From Triatoma infestans (lineage: Eukaryota; Arthropoda; Insecta; Hemiptera; Reduviidae), in NCBI GenBank assembly GCA_011037195.1, contig JAAEAF010002645.1, positions 82,263 to 146,262 of the forward strand: a DNA stretch of 64,000 bases, read 5' to 3'. Shown here in pieces: positions 45,231-56,485 of the stretch. A program made the position numbers and the translations under genes. Position 1 is the first letter of the stretch. The number at the start of each line of letters is the position of its first letter. The notes under the pieces are model-generated. The model worked only from the letters and a program-made list of their open reading frames with translations. It had not been told where the DNA came from and ran no database searches.

Positions 45231-46222
45231 GATGTGTTGTTTAATTTAGTTACCAGTGAAATGTATTTGGTGTGGTGTTGTTGTAGTTTAGTGGTAGCTT
45301 GTAGTGGCGTAAGCGGTATAGTAAAGGGGCTTGTGTTTGTAAGTTTTAAGAGAGAGGAGTAATAAGAATAATTAAGAAAACACTGGTAGATTAAATTAAA
45401 TATATTCTTTAAAGATATTTAAATGCTATTCAATAACACAGCAATATGCTTATTAATTTACTGAAATTAGTGGAATAAACTCTTGTTATAACTTAAACTG
45501 CCACTGATTCTAAGAGAGCGAATAAACAAGTGTTCTGCTTGACTGTCTGTTTTAGACTGTTTTGAAGGAATGTTTTCTAATTGTTTGTTCAAATCTTCCC
45601 CTGTGAGAAGAAGGGGTAGATAATGCTAACAAGGTTCATGAACTCTTCCTGTAACTGTACTTCTTCTACCTGGGTTACCCTTTTGCCAACAAGCTCGCAT
45701 TTTTCTCATAATTTTCTTCAATTAAAAGAGATATAATTTCTTGCATCCATCACACCAGTTTTCAAAGCTAAAACTCAAGAGATATAAGAGATGACTTGGA
45801 AAGAACGAGATGTTTGACAGGGATCAAGATGACATCAGCGAATAGGTATCAATATAAACACTAAAAGAGTTTGGTTGATTTAGGAATATCAACTATGTTT
45901 ATTTGGTGCAGAAAAGGTGCAAGAATATTCCTTTCAAGAAATTTCTGCATGGTTGTAGATAGCATGGGATAATAATTTAGGAGTCTAGTTTCAAATTCAG
46001 AAAAATTAAACGTATCATACACATAAACCACACATGGTAAGAGTGATTTGATAATGTTACTGATGATTCCTAGAATGGTACCGTTAGCAGATGTAAGTCG
46101 TTTGAAGAGCAAGATGGCTAGTTAGAAACCTTGCTTGTTCTAACTGTCGGACAACTAGTATAGCTAGCTTTATGAAGGAACTACGTAGCCTGTGAAAGGA
46201 TCTTTGGCAGATACTAGTTGAG
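45231..46222. other. Stretch without recognisable gene
   Basis: The short minus-strand open frame near 45861-46112 has no domain I recognise. No repeat ends seen. Confidence 0.4.
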
Positions 46223-46402
46223 GGAAGGGAATGCTAAGTGGTTAGCGTACTGGACTCCCACGCGGAGGACCTGGGTTCGAGTCCAGCTGTGCTACCCTTA
46301 GATTTTTTCTTCAGCTCACTGTCCGGAGGCCGGCAGTGCACTGAGAAGGCTCCGGGCGCTAGTGACCGTAGATGTTGACGCGCCTTAAACAAAAAAAAAA
46401 TT
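46223..46402 (+). repeat. tRNA-derived SINE, family A (most complete copy)
   Basis: Head GGAATGCTAAGTGGTTAGCG, B box GGGTTCGAGTCC, body CTTAGATTTTTTCTTC and AGCTCACTGTCCGGAGG, CGGCAGTGCACTGAGAAGG, and the tail GGCGCTAGTGACCG, ATGTTGACGCGCC, TTAAAC and an A-run. The tail stem-loop is the one shared with the LINE end at 173-206. Confidence 0.9.
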
Positions 46403-46919
46403 GGAATAAATCTTTGATAGTTGTGTTATCGATTCGTAGTTAGCTCTTAAATGATTGACTGGCAATTTTCTTCTTGCTAGACTTCAAGTATTGGTTTAGC
46501 TCTTCAAGGTTAATTTTACGACCAGCTAAAGTCCTCAGATTGCTGGCTTTTTATACCCATTTCACTTAGCTCTTGGTGGCAGCTAGAGACAAGCTTCTAG
46601 GGGAAAAATCAAAATTGCATAGTCCATTCGTCCAGGCAGACGGCGTAATGCATAAATCAATGTGCAATTGTAGCGCTTGCCATGACAACATTGAGTCCAC
46701 ACTTGCTTGTGTAGTAAATTTCCTCAACAAGGGTTTGCTTGATTCCATTGTATATCCGTTTCTATTCTGTTTTGCACGTTTCACATTAGACGAGATTCCC
46801 ATTGTCTCCTGTATTAATTTTAATCCGTATCAAATATAGGCCTGAAAATGCTAAAATAAATTCAACGAAATCGGTCAAAAATACCCAAGTATTTTATTTA
46901 AGAATGTTCGAAAATATTA
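46403..46919. other. Stretch without recognisable gene
   Basis: Short frames on both strands near 46566-46840 overlap each other antisense and show no domain. Confidence 0.4.
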
Positions 46920-47610
46920 GGTTTGTTCGTGCAGCAGTCCCAATCCGTCAGGAGCGTGCGCACCGAGAGTATGCTGTTCGCGCAGCAATTTCTCAAACTC
47001 AAACGGTTTCCAACTCAGAGTAATGTGTTTGTGCTGTTTTTCAAACCATCAGCAAACGGTTTGGAAACTATCATAGCAGTGAGAGCTCAAAGCGCCAACC
47101 GATTTCAAACTGGCCGTCCGACGCATGCGCAAAGCAATTTTAACGCATTAAATTATTTATTATTCTGCTTCTCCGACTGTCTTGGCCAATATTCCTTCCA
47201 TTTTTTTTTTTTTTTTGGACTTAACCTGTATTTGTGGATATAACCAATTAGAACAATTTGCGGTTCTGTGCAATCTCAGACAGTCCTTTAAAAGTATACG
47301 AATAGATTTCTCGTACTTTATGCTATACACAATGTCTTGTTATTAATTTGCTATATCCTAACCATTTTTAATGAAACTGATTTCTTACAGATGAGCTAAT
47401 TTATTACAGATTTAGAGCTAATAACTGTAAAACTAACCTTCCATTATTGTTTCCTGAATGCTTTATAATTATCACGGTACAATACTGATCACAAAGCTTT
47501 CTTGCAGGTTAGGTTTCCAACAGTTTAAAACTGGGCATGGTGGAGCATGCGCAGTGAAACTAGTTTGCAAACCGTCAGCGACTATCACAAACTTGCTGCA
47601 CGAACAAACC
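46920..47610. mobile_element. 691-bp MITE with 17-bp perfect terminal inverted repeats
   Basis: GGTTTGTTCGTGCAGCA at 46920-46936 and its exact inverse at 47594-47610. Subterminal parts carry related words (AAACGGTTT, TTTCCAAC, GCATGCGCA near 47125 and 47550). No coding frame of transposase type. The target duplication is unresolved, so the superfamily is open. Confidence 0.75.
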
Positions 47611-48655
47611 AATTATAAGTAGAAAAACATTATATTATGGCTTATATTTGGCCACAACATCAGAAAAGTTGCTTCAGAAATACGTTTTTTTTTTCATGTC
47701 TTCTCTTAACTAGACTTTTTGAACAAGAAACAATTATTAAAAATAGGCTCATCTATTCCAAAACAAGAAATGACAAAATTTCATTTTTTTTTTTTAATTG
47801 TATAATTGAGAAAACTCATTTAAAATAATAATAACAATAATAAATAAAAGATAAAGATATAAGATGAAACGTATTTAAAATTAGATGGTAAATGGTAAAT
47901 AGGTAGATAATATATATTATTTAGATAAATTTATAATGTTTATTATATGTATTATAAGAGTAAGAAGCATGAGAAGCACTCTCTACTATTAACATACAAT
48001 GTCACATTATATATGTATAATTAAACTTGTTATAGAACAAAAGCTGCAGAAGGGGAAAGGGTTTAAAAGAGCGCCCCATCCCCGCACACGCCTTGCTGTT
48101 GTGGTAATACAAGTAACTATGTGTGTAGAAGGTGAAAGGAGTGAATTAACTCAGTATATTTATTTATATATATATATACACTCACACACATAAATACATT
48201 CACAGACATATATATATACATATGTATATTAAAGTACGCACGTTTTCCATATAACAGAAATAACATTACTTTAGAATTAGTTTTGTTCCTGACAGATCTA
48301 TTTAGGGTTGTCAGAAAATTCTGGAAAATGGTTGATTTTTGTACGATCTCTCCATATTATTATATTATTATTATTATTTTCATTTAGCATTATATTACTT
48401 ATAAAATTTATATGTTTTTTAATATATTGTTTACTACAAAAATTAATACAAAATAAAATAAATAAAAAAGATATAATTATATCAATGAAATGTTGAAGAA
48501 ATGTTTTAGAACACGATTAATAATAATAATAATAATAAAATAATAGAACTTTATTCTCAAAATAAATTTTTCAATAACAAATAGACAAGCACTGTACAGT
48601 ATGGAAAAATCGTCTGCTGAAAGAACACGATTAAAAAATATTTAAACTCGCTGTT
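47611..48655. other. AT-rich stretch without gene
   Basis: (AT)n and ATA/TTA low-complexity tracts (48160-48215, 48360-48375, 48520-48540). Nothing coding. Confidence 0.5.
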
Positions 48656-48657
48656 TA

Positions 48658-49811
48658 GGGGAAGGTGGGGCTTGTTGTTATAGGGGCATGTTGTTACAGT
48701 GTAATTTTTTTAAAAATCGGCTGCGAGAAGCACTTCCTAAATCGTCAAAGTTGAGAGATATGCGAGTGCTGGTTATTGTAACCAGTTCCCACTAAGATTC
48801 TGTTGCATATGGTGGCATTGTGTGACTTTTCTCGAAATATCATAGTGAAAGCTACAATTTTATTATTGAAACCGAAAACTGTTATCTGAAAACTACTAAA
48901 GCTAAGGCTCTTTAACATCCTTAACAATAATTTCAATCCAATATGGTTGCGCTACAATTCTTTGGCCTATGTTTTTACGGATTAATTAGTGAAATAGCGT
49001 CAGTGGGACTAGTTGTTACATTTGGTTGGGGCATGTTGTTACCGTGTAACAACATGCCCCATATATATCTTAAGTCAAATATCTTAAAAGAAGTGAAACC
49101 AAAAACAAGAAAAACGAGAAAGTTGGCAATTCTAACAAAAAGAAAAAAAAAATGTGTTTCCAAAGCTGCGAACAAGAATCAAAAAAAATAATTTGCCATA
49201 TCAAATTCCGGCGAAGAAGATGAGGACTGGCTGAAATGTCTAAAACCATGGCTGCAGTCAAAAGGTGGAGAAAATTGGGTTGAATGCATGCAGTGCAAAA
49301 GATGGGCCCATTCAAAATAGTATGTTAAAAATGCCCCTAGATATGTTTGCCACAATTGTAACTCAGACTTAGAGATGAGATAGTGACAGTGAATAGAAAG
49401 AGTATGAATGTTCAAGGATTTAAGTTTGTAATAATCCATGTTTAGATCATAATCAAGCTGCTATTATTATTATTAAAATAAAGACCTGATAATTTGTTTA
49501 TTGAACATATTTCAGTTTGTTTTATTTCCTTAAAATAAACACCCAAACATGTATTTTATACATTGTAACAACTTACCCTCCGCATGTAACAACAAGCCCC
49601 ACCGAAGGGCACGTTGTTACAGTATGCGCATTTTAATAGTATTTGAATTATTTAGATGTTACTTCATTTTGAAAAAAATCTCCAAAAAAAATATATAATT
49701 AGTAGAAATAAATGAGACAATAAATTAATCAATTCCCAGCAATTTTTAGTGCAACATACAGCAATTAAAAAATATTAACTGAAATTTGTAACAACAAGCC
49801 CCACCTTCCCC
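48658..49811 (+). mobile_element. pogo-like DNA transposon, internally deleted (1,154 bp)
   Basis: Flanked by TA (48656-48657 and 49812-49813). Terminal inverted repeats are identical over 23 bp, starting GGGGAAGGTGGGGCTTGT. The motif GTTGTTAC or its inverse recurs about nine times, including a perfect 15-bp hairpin arm pair at 49028-49060. Inside, only the 3' end of a coding region remains. TA targets and a C-terminal PHD-type finger are known from arthropod pogo/Tigger-type elements. The superfamily call is moderate because the catalytic domain is gone. Confidence 0.7.
49080..49383 (+). pseudogene. Transposase C-terminal remnant with broken PHD-type zinc finger
   Basis: A basic segment (KPKTRKTRKLAIL, KRKKKCVSK) is followed, after a stop near 49188, by SGEEDEDWLKC, WVECMQCKRWAHSK and APRYVCHNCNSDLEMR. 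The Cys/His spacing (C-x2-C, WAH, then C-x2-C) is that of a PHD-like finger. A TAG at 49318-49320 sits where the next Cys is expected. The frame ends at TAG 49381-49383. Confidence 0.65.
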
Positions 49812-49977
49812 TATTTTTTTTAAAAAAAAGTGCAAAACACACTTCCTTCCTCTTATTTTCTTCAAAGTTGGAATTTTGATTCAAAGTCGCCCTTAATATA
49901 AAAATATGAGGGGGTGGGGATCTTGGGTCTCAGTACTTAATAGATATTTAAATTTGATTACATTGTAGTCCACTGAT

Positions 49978-50158
49978 GGGGCGGGTGTTGGTGTATTGGT
50001 TATGAGCATGGACTTGTAAGTGGGAGGACCCCAGTTCGAGTCCAGCGTATAACTAAATTTTATATTTGTTTAAAAAATGTTAATAGTAAAGTAGGTGCTT
50101 CTGCCCCCGTCCACGACACCTAATTTGGTAGTTGGACGTTAAGCCCGCCTGAAAAAAT
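49978..50158 (+). repeat. tRNA-derived SINE, family B
   Basis: Head GGGTGTTGGTGTATTGGTTA as A-box region, CCCCAGTTCGAGTCCAGC as B box, an AT-rich middle, then a GC-rich tail CCCGTCCACGACACCTAATT and TTGGACGTTAAGCCCGCC before A-rich sequence. The second copy (59528-60299, minus) shares head and tail. Confidence 0.8.
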
Positions 50159-51015
50159 AGGCATTACTTAGTCCACTGAACTACGTCTCAATCTATTCCC
50201 ATCCATATTTAAAACCTAACATCACAATCATAAATCAGTTTGGAATAAATAGTCTCACAGAATTATAAAATTCATTTTTCCTGTAAAATATATCAAACAA
50301 AAGTCATCTATATGCAATTTAATTTAATTAATGTAAAGTATGGCTGTTTAAAAGAAAATTCCCAAAAATTCAGCCATTTTTTTTCTGTAAAGACATAGAT
50401 AAGCTAAACTTACTCCATGCCTCCCTATATTTTTTTCAATTTTCCTGGAAGAAAATCAAGCTCAAGCAATCAATTTTCAAGCTCGCATCTATATTCCATC
50501 CTGCCAAAGTTCTACGAGGTATTTCTCGGGTACTACTTCTCTGAATTTGCCAAACTTACGTTTTGGTAACATTCCCAGGGACATTCTTCTTGAGATGTCC
50601 AAAGAGTCTTTTTTTCTTTCTATTTCTACCAATTTTCTTCAAATTAGAAATTCTAACAGCACTTTCAATTGAACATGAATATTATTTAGGTGGTAGAACC
50701 GTATACTATACTGGCATGGCACTTTATAGGAAGCCTAAGGTTGCATCTCCCTCAGAATCCTCCAAAAAATCAATATTGTTGGTCAAATATTTCAAAATAT
50801 TTGCACTTGGTGAGTAAAATATTTAGTAAATGTGCAGCTCGGTCGACGGATTAAATCATTTGTTCACATCCATGAGCACACAATATTCGCTAAAAACAAT
50901 GTTTACGTTTTTATAGGACATCAAAACATATTGTGTTTCCGACGAAAGTATATTGCAATCCTATATTATAATATATTGCATTTTTTTCTTTCGTAGATGA
51001 GTAAGAGAAAGTCAT
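50159..51015. repeat. Gene-free stretch with degraded inverted repeat A
   Basis: From about 50570 to 51015 pieces of minus-strand repeat A are readable in order: ATTTCTACCAATTTTCTTC, CGCTAAAAACAATGTTTACG, ACATCAAAACATATTGTG, CGACGAAAG and a head remnant GATGAGTAAGAGAAAGTC. The rest is AT-rich. Confidence 0.4.
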
Positions 51016-51734
51016 AGTCAAACAATGGAAGTCTCTTATAGGACCTGTAGGAATTGAACTAACTTGTTGTGCAGTCTAAGATGAAAAATTTAAAGCTTTA
51101 CCAGACTATCTTTGTAGAGAGAGAGGTGCGTTAGCAACCAAGAACAAGCAGTAAGCTATATTGGATTATTGTTCGCTAACTTAGATTTGATTACCTATTA
51201 GTAGAGATGTAGATTAGAATGCTTCAGCAACGCATCCGGCCACCGCAAAGCGGATTTGGCTAAACTTATAACCTACTTGTACACCGTCGAGGCGCACACA
51301 CCTCTCTACCATGAATGGACTATGCCATTCGCGCTCATAATAGTATGTTCGTCAAAGTCAGCACTTCCGGCTAGCGATCTGAAGCGTCACGGCGTCTCCC
51401 CAGCGAACACGGCGTTCTTCTCCAACCACATTAGCTAAGGAGCTAAGTCTAGTTGTGAGGACATTTTCAGTTACATCCAAGGATTCCGTACTCCCCTAGA
51501 AATTCTATATTTTACTATTGAGGGTCTACATTCTATGAAACATCCGTATGACGTAATCTTCGTCATAACTGATGGAATGCGAGGGCTACTAACATGTGTG
51601 CGTCATACGTAGACGCGGGTGCCTGCTGTCATTTCAGGAACTGATAGCGGCAGATCAGAAGTGAGAATGTTTGTAACTCGAAGATAAACAAGCGTTAATG
51701 TTTTATTCACCCTTCAATTTACATCCCTACTTAT
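51016..51734. other. Higher-GC stretch upstream of a LINE ORF1
   Basis: 51230-51680 is less AT-rich than its neighbours and has short frames with no domain (for example 51256-51438). Its position directly before the LINE ORF1 at 51735 fits a LINE 5' UTR, but a host exon cannot be excluded. Confidence 0.3.
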
Positions 51735-52200
51735 TTGCCACAGAGAAGGGGTATAATTCGAGGCGTAGACACAGAATTATCGGAAGATAAAATAAAGGAA
51801 GTGATTAAGGGTCTGCTTGGGGCACATTTTGAATTATTAGAGCTCAGAAGATTGAAAAGAAAGGTTACAAGTAGGGATACAGAAGAAACAAAATTCATTC
51901 TTACTAAATCCGTTCTGATGTCAGTTAGGGGCCAACAGCTTCCCCATTTTGTTTATATTCATTATGTTCGCTATGAAGTGAACAATTAAATATAAAATGT
52001 TTACAATGCAAACAATGCTTACGAGTTGGTACTTCAAAGGTCAATGCCGGGGTAGTGTTAGGTGTGAGAAATGCGGATCATGACATTGCAGTGTGCAACA
52101 GTACTGAAAATAAATGCGTAAACTGTGGAGTTATGGCCACCCAGCTTCTAATATTAATGTTTGTCCTAGTTATAAACATTAAGAAAAAACATAAAAACAA
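51735..52200 (+). pseudogene. LINE ORF1 (gag-like) with zinc knuckles, frameshifted
   Basis: The open part (51735-51989) begins at a TTG, has no ATG, and reads RRGIIRGVDTELSEDKIKEV, ELLELRRLKRKV and LTKSVLMSVRGQQLP..VYIHYVRYEV, the classic gag-like block of Jockey/I-group ORF1 proteins. After a TAA, zinc knuckles continue in other frames: LQCKQCLRVG, QCRGSVRCEKCGS and NKCVNCG..GHPASNINVCPSY (to about 52190). ORF1 proteins bind the element RNA. Several indels make it inactive. The N-terminus is probably missing. Confidence 0.8.
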
Positions 52201-52952
52201 ATAATGTTTGAGAACAATATAACGTAAATGGACGCCAGAAATTTTTTAGATAACAATTCTTTCGCTTCCCTTGCGGGGAAAGGGGGTCAAATGTTGAGAA
52301 TGGTGCAGAAATAGAAACAATACCTGACGACAAGTTAAAATTGATGATTAGAGCTAGAGGGATTAGTTTGAATGCGGCGATATAACAAGTTTGATAATTT
52401 CTCGATTTGCTTTAACTGATAACAACTAGTACCAATTCTAGTGTATTAGAGATTTTTATAAATATGTTCAAAATTTTATTTTACCAAAATGAAGGGTTCA
52501 TTTTGAACTGTAGTGCCATTGTAGTAGTATTAGTAGTAGTAGAATGTGTCTGCACGGCTTGAAATTTGATATAGTTTATACAGTCTTAAGTTCGAAAATT
52601 CAAGACACTTAACAAGAAGAGGTTTGCATGTATATGTGTACATATGGTCGTATATAGGCTAAAATTATTTATATCTGTATGTGAATATATATATATTGTA
52701 CGTATACATGTATACAGGTGCTTGGTGGGTGTGTATTTGTGTTCGTGTGGACATATTTATAGATGGCATGTTTTTGCTTATGTGTATATATGTGGTGTAT
52801 ATGTGTATATAAATGGAATATGTACATAAAAAATAATGTATATAATCAAGAAAACTAGTTCCATAATTTTCTAACATGCGCCAGTGTAACAGAAGGCGGA
52901 TTGCTTTCACAACATATAAGAACAATTAATGAATAAAGACCTTAATATTTTA
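52201..52952. other. Stretch between LINE ORF1 and ORF2 remnants
   Basis: Contains an ORF1 C-terminal remnant (NNSFASLAGKGG near 52252) and then GT/AT-rich microsatellite sequence (52620-52850) that is not part of a normal LINE. The two halves have been pushed apart. Confidence 0.4.
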
Positions 52953-53172
52953 CAATAGAACGCCAGATCGGCGGTAATTAACAAAGGGAACTTGGAAATG
53001 TGTCTGAAAAGTGAAAATATAAACGTGACACTAATAAGTGAGACTTGGTTCAAACCAAATATGAAAATAAAATTTTTCGGGGTTCAATTTAATCAGAAAT
53101 GATCGTCAAGATGGTAAAGCTGGGTGTGCCATCTTAATTGATAAAAATATCCCATTTAAAGAAATTAATAAT
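52953..53172 (+). pseudogene. N-terminal APE endonuclease fragment of a LINE ORF2
   Basis: Reads Q-stop-NARSAVINKGNLEMCL, INVTLISETWFKPN, then, after a +1 shift, FNLIRNDRQDGKAGCAILI. This matches QWNARS..NK..L, LISETW with the catalytic Glu, and IRxDRxDGxGGxAILI of APE-type LINE endonucleases. The Trp codon is TAG. It follows ORF1 in the right order and strand. RT is missing, so the 3' half has been lost. Confidence 0.8.
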
Positions 53173-53219
53173 ATATTATAATATAAATAATTTAATTTGT
53201 ATCGGCATTACAATACCTA

Positions 53220-53365
53220 TGTCTAATAAGTTTGAGCTAATTATGCTTTTTCGTTTTTGAGACTTCATACACAGCACCTCAAAACACCTATTCAGCGGTA
53301 AATACACAATTTCAAGAATTACTATACGATCGCAATACTTCTTCTTCGAACAGTCACCGAAAGTA
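53220..53365 (-). repeat. Repeat A, inverted head fragment
   Basis: Minus strand: ACTTTCGGTGACTGTTC as a diverged head, CGAAGAAGAAGTATTGCGATCG, AATTGTGTATTTACCGCTG, GTTTTGAGGTGCTGTG (landmarks read in pieces between 53240 and 53365). Confidence 0.6.
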
Positions 53366-54165
53366 AAAATATTCCGTATATAATAGAAAAGAAACAAAAT
53401 GTATAAAAATACATATCTGACATATATTTATTTACGGGTAACCACCTTTCCTCTTCCTATATATATATGTATAGAAGCCGTAGACTAAAGCGAATGTGAC
53501 ATATATTTATTTATTCATTTGTAGCAAGTTGTCGGTGCCATATTTTACCATTCTTGTCAACGGCAAATTGGTATAGATGATGCGGCTCAGTGTATCGGGC
53601 CGTACCCCAAACGGAAGGGATCATCCAGCCAGTAGTGGCCCCCGCATCCTCTTTTTAGCCACCCTTCCATATAACCAACATCTAACCTTCCTATTACATA
53701 CCCCATAAACCTATATATATATCATGTACGAATACTTCCATCCAAAATATAGATCCACCTACATACTACCTGTACGCATATTCACTACCCATAGTTAAAT
53801 GGGAATATCCTGTATTAATATAAACTCTTATAAATATTATATATTTATATGCGTATACAATTATTTATTGATTATAAACAAAAAAATACGAAAGTATTTA
53901 TTCGTAAAGTAATCAATTAATTTTGTTGATCGTTTTTGATTAATAATACAAGTTGTTTTATGAGGTTCAATCATTATTAGCAGGAACTTTTATTAAGCCA
54001 CCATTTCAATAGAGTTTCCTGACTTTTTTCAAGGTTTTTTTTATTGGAAACTACGTTAATCTTGGAAAGTGTATTAATAATGATAATCACAAGTAAAATG
54101 TAATACAACAAAATTTCATTTTCAACATCGTATAACTTTCTACTATAACAATTAATACAATTACA
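53366..54165. other. Stretch without recognisable gene
   Basis: A GC-richer patch at 53530-53650 (GTATCGGGCCGTACCCC, AGTAGTGGCCCCCGCATCC) could be a SINE or LINE 3' tail, but I found no second copy. AT-rich elsewhere. Confidence 0.35.
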
Positions 54166-54169
54166 ATTG

Positions 54170-54386
54170 ACAAAAGGAAAAGGGATTAGCTCAATGGACC
54201 CCCATAAGGAGGTGCCGAGTTCGAGTCCATTGTTAGATACCCTTAGATTTTCTCTTCCTAAGAGCTCACTGTCCGGTGATGGACTGTGTTGTCTGCAGCG
54301 AGAACACTGTCCAGAGGCTGGTAGTGCAATGAGAAGACTACGGGGCCAATGATCATAGATGTTAACGCGCCTAAATAAAAAAAAAA
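54170..54386 (+). repeat. tRNA-derived SINE, family A
   Basis: GGGATTAGCTCAATGG, GAGTTCGAGTCC, CTTAGATTTTCTCTTCC, GCTCACTGTCCGGTGATGGA, AGAACACTGTCCAGAGGC, then GATGTTAACGCGCC and A-rich. It has both CACTGTCC segments. The tRNA-like head is shortened between the A and B boxes. Confidence 0.85.
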
Positions 54387-54389
54387 AAT

Positions 54390-54700
54390 TGCGGGAAGAG
54401 AAAATCGTGTGAGTGTTTCAAACCAGATTTATTTATCTTTCTGCTGCTGCTGTAACAGGAGACATTGCTATTCCTATTGTTAAATTTACAAAATTTAATT
54501 TACCAATGTGATGCGGAATAAGGTTTGAAAGTGGATACGACCTGAGGAGCAATTTATGTACTCGGCTTTGACGTTTCACAAAAATGGGGAATTTATGAAA
54601 ATCATTGTTTCGGAATTACCTTATAACATGTAATTCCGGATAAAACTCAAATTTGGAAAAAAAAAAACACGATCGTAATACTCCCTCTTGCAAAAAAAAA
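54390..54700. repeat. Repeat A tail followed by inverted repeat-A head
   Basis: A plus-strand tail (GTGTGAGTGTTTCAAACCAG, 54409-54428) and, from about 54620 to 54700, a minus-strand head (TTTGCAAGAGGGAGTATTAC). About 190 bp of unrelated sequence lies between. The same tail-then-inverted-head order is seen at 31020-31190. Confidence 0.55.
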
Positions 54701-54904
54701 ATTCTCCGAAACGGTGATATAATTAAAGTTTTTGTTATTTACCGAAACTCCTATATTAATTTTACTAAAATAACGTATAGTTGATTTCAACCCAGGACGG
54801 TTCATTTTTAAGACTTTTGTCAGCAATTTATTTATCTGCCTGTCAGTTTGGATGTTCCATTATCATTATAAAATTCTCAGAAGATATTTTGTTTATATAG
54901 GACA

Positions 54905-55150
54905 TGTTATCAGAGTTCTTTCCGGTTTCCTCACGGAGCATCGCTGACTCAGAGAACACCTGACGAAGCTGGTTTCGGAAAGTGACAGCTCATGCAGACT
55001 CTGTCGGGAGTTGGGGGAAACTCCATTACACCTCCTAACAGACTGCGAGGCTGCCGCTCAGAGAAAGTTCAAGGACCTGGGTAGCTAGCAGGTGAAGAAG
55101 GTTACTAGGATTCCTCAGGGATCCTAACCTGAGGGAGGTTCTGTAGAACG
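54905..55150 (+). pseudogene. I/R1-type LINE C-terminal fragment
   Basis: Reads VLSGFLTEHR-stop-LREHLTKLVSESDSSC, then RLCRELGETPLHLLTDCEAA. It is the same C-terminal region as in the copies at 2058-2830 and 63092-64000. A short RNase-H-downstream piece (RRQRDLNSGTQ-like text, 55245-55285) follows out of order, which indicates rearrangement. Confidence 0.7.
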
Positions 55151-55304
55151 GATGTTCATTTGAGACAGCAGCTCGGGTGCTGTGGGCAGCCTGCGGCACT
55201 CTGGGAGCACAGCACAATAGATCGAAAGGTGGAACTTATCAAAGGATGAGGAGGCAAAGAGATCTCAACTCTGGAACTCAACGAGTACAAGCAACAAGTA
55301 GTTG

Positions 55305-55666
55305 CTAAGTGGGTTCCTTTAGATCAAACACACTTAACTTCTAACAACACCTATTTATTATTCAACACAATAAATTACAAATAAAACACTTGAATACACT
55401 GTCTGAACCAACAAAAGTTCTCACAGTTCACTTCTTATTCACTTTTAACAAGCCTGCACTCCATTTGTATCAAGACTGACTGGCTCGAGCTGTTCTTCTC
55501 CTATTTATACCACTGGAGAAGGTTCTGGAACGTTCAAGACTCTTCCAGGCTTTGGTGGACCGTTGTAGAACAGTTTAGAAGCGCCTCGCTAGCGCTTTCC
55601 AGCGGCCACAAGGAGAACTTGAGGTGCCTCCTTCTTCTCCTAGATGGCACTAGTGGCTGCGTTACA
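55305..55666 (-). mobile_element. Probable solo LTR, second family (minus strand)
   Basis: On the minus strand it starts TGTAACGCAGCCACTAG at 55666, has TATAAATAGGAG (about 55497-55508) and AATAAATAGGTG (about 55349-55360) in promoter and poly-A order, and ends near 55305. No matching second LTR, internal sequence or clear target duplication was found, so the left end is approximate. Confidence 0.5.
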
Positions 55667-56485
55667 ATATAAAACTGAAGACAAATATTTAATAAATTAT
55701 AAGTAAAGAAAATTTTAGTCAATTACAATAGTGTTAACTGCAGTAAAAGAACGTCGTGTGAGTGTTTTACACCAGATTTTTCTTATAATAATCAATGTAA
55801 TACTAGTAATCTTTTTTACAATATAAAAGTTATAACATAACCATTGAAAATGACGAAACATAAGGAAAACAGAAAAAAAAAGAGATTAAAAAAATAATAT
55901 TAAAAGATATCATAATAATTAGTATTTTTATTAAACATAATTAATCAACATTAAAACAAACAGTCTCTATAAAACCAAAAACTAGAAGTTAAAATAACAA
56001 TGTGGAATTGTTAAAAAAAAAATGAATTTGCTTCACTGAATATTCAGTTAACTTTTGTCTTATCTATATTTCTTTCTTCTTTACTTTATTTATTTATTTT
56101 TTTTTAACAAATTTTTCACTTTGTTTTTAATTATTTATTTTTAATTTATTCATATATACAAAACTGAGCGGCAACCACCTCTCTTATTCGTAGAACAATT
56201 CAAAGCCGTTCAAACTTTTTTATTGTAAATTTTTATTAAACCATTATTTCTTTTTCATGTAAATACAATTTATTATTATAATTGTTTATCTTAATATTTG
56301 TGTCGAAAGAGGCAACAAAGGTCCAAAACCTAGCAGCAAATATAAGCATATTATACAGATGGGATACAATACAAGTGTCCTCTTTATAAATAAATAATTT
56401 AAACTAAATAATTTGAATAAACTAATAATAAAACTTTCAACAATCGTATTGATTGTTTTGTTTTTATCGACTTACAAATATAACT
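55667..56485. other. AT-rich stretch with a detached repeat-A tail
   Basis: GTGTGAGTGTTTTACACCAG at 55759-55778 is a lone repeat-A tail. The rest is AT-rich with A- and T-runs. Confidence 0.5.

Noticed and set aside
46223..46290. tRNA gene suggested by A- and B-box-like sequence (also at 14778, 25710, 29655, 49978, 54170, 57030, 60240)
   Set aside because: Each is followed by a shared SINE body and tail or lacks a complete cloverleaf; they are tRNA-derived SINE heads, not tRNA genes.
48658..49811. CRISPR-like array because of the repeated GTTGTTAC/GTAACAAC words
   Set aside because: Spacing is irregular, repeats are short and in both orientations, and the element has transposon ends with TA flanks in a eukaryotic genome.
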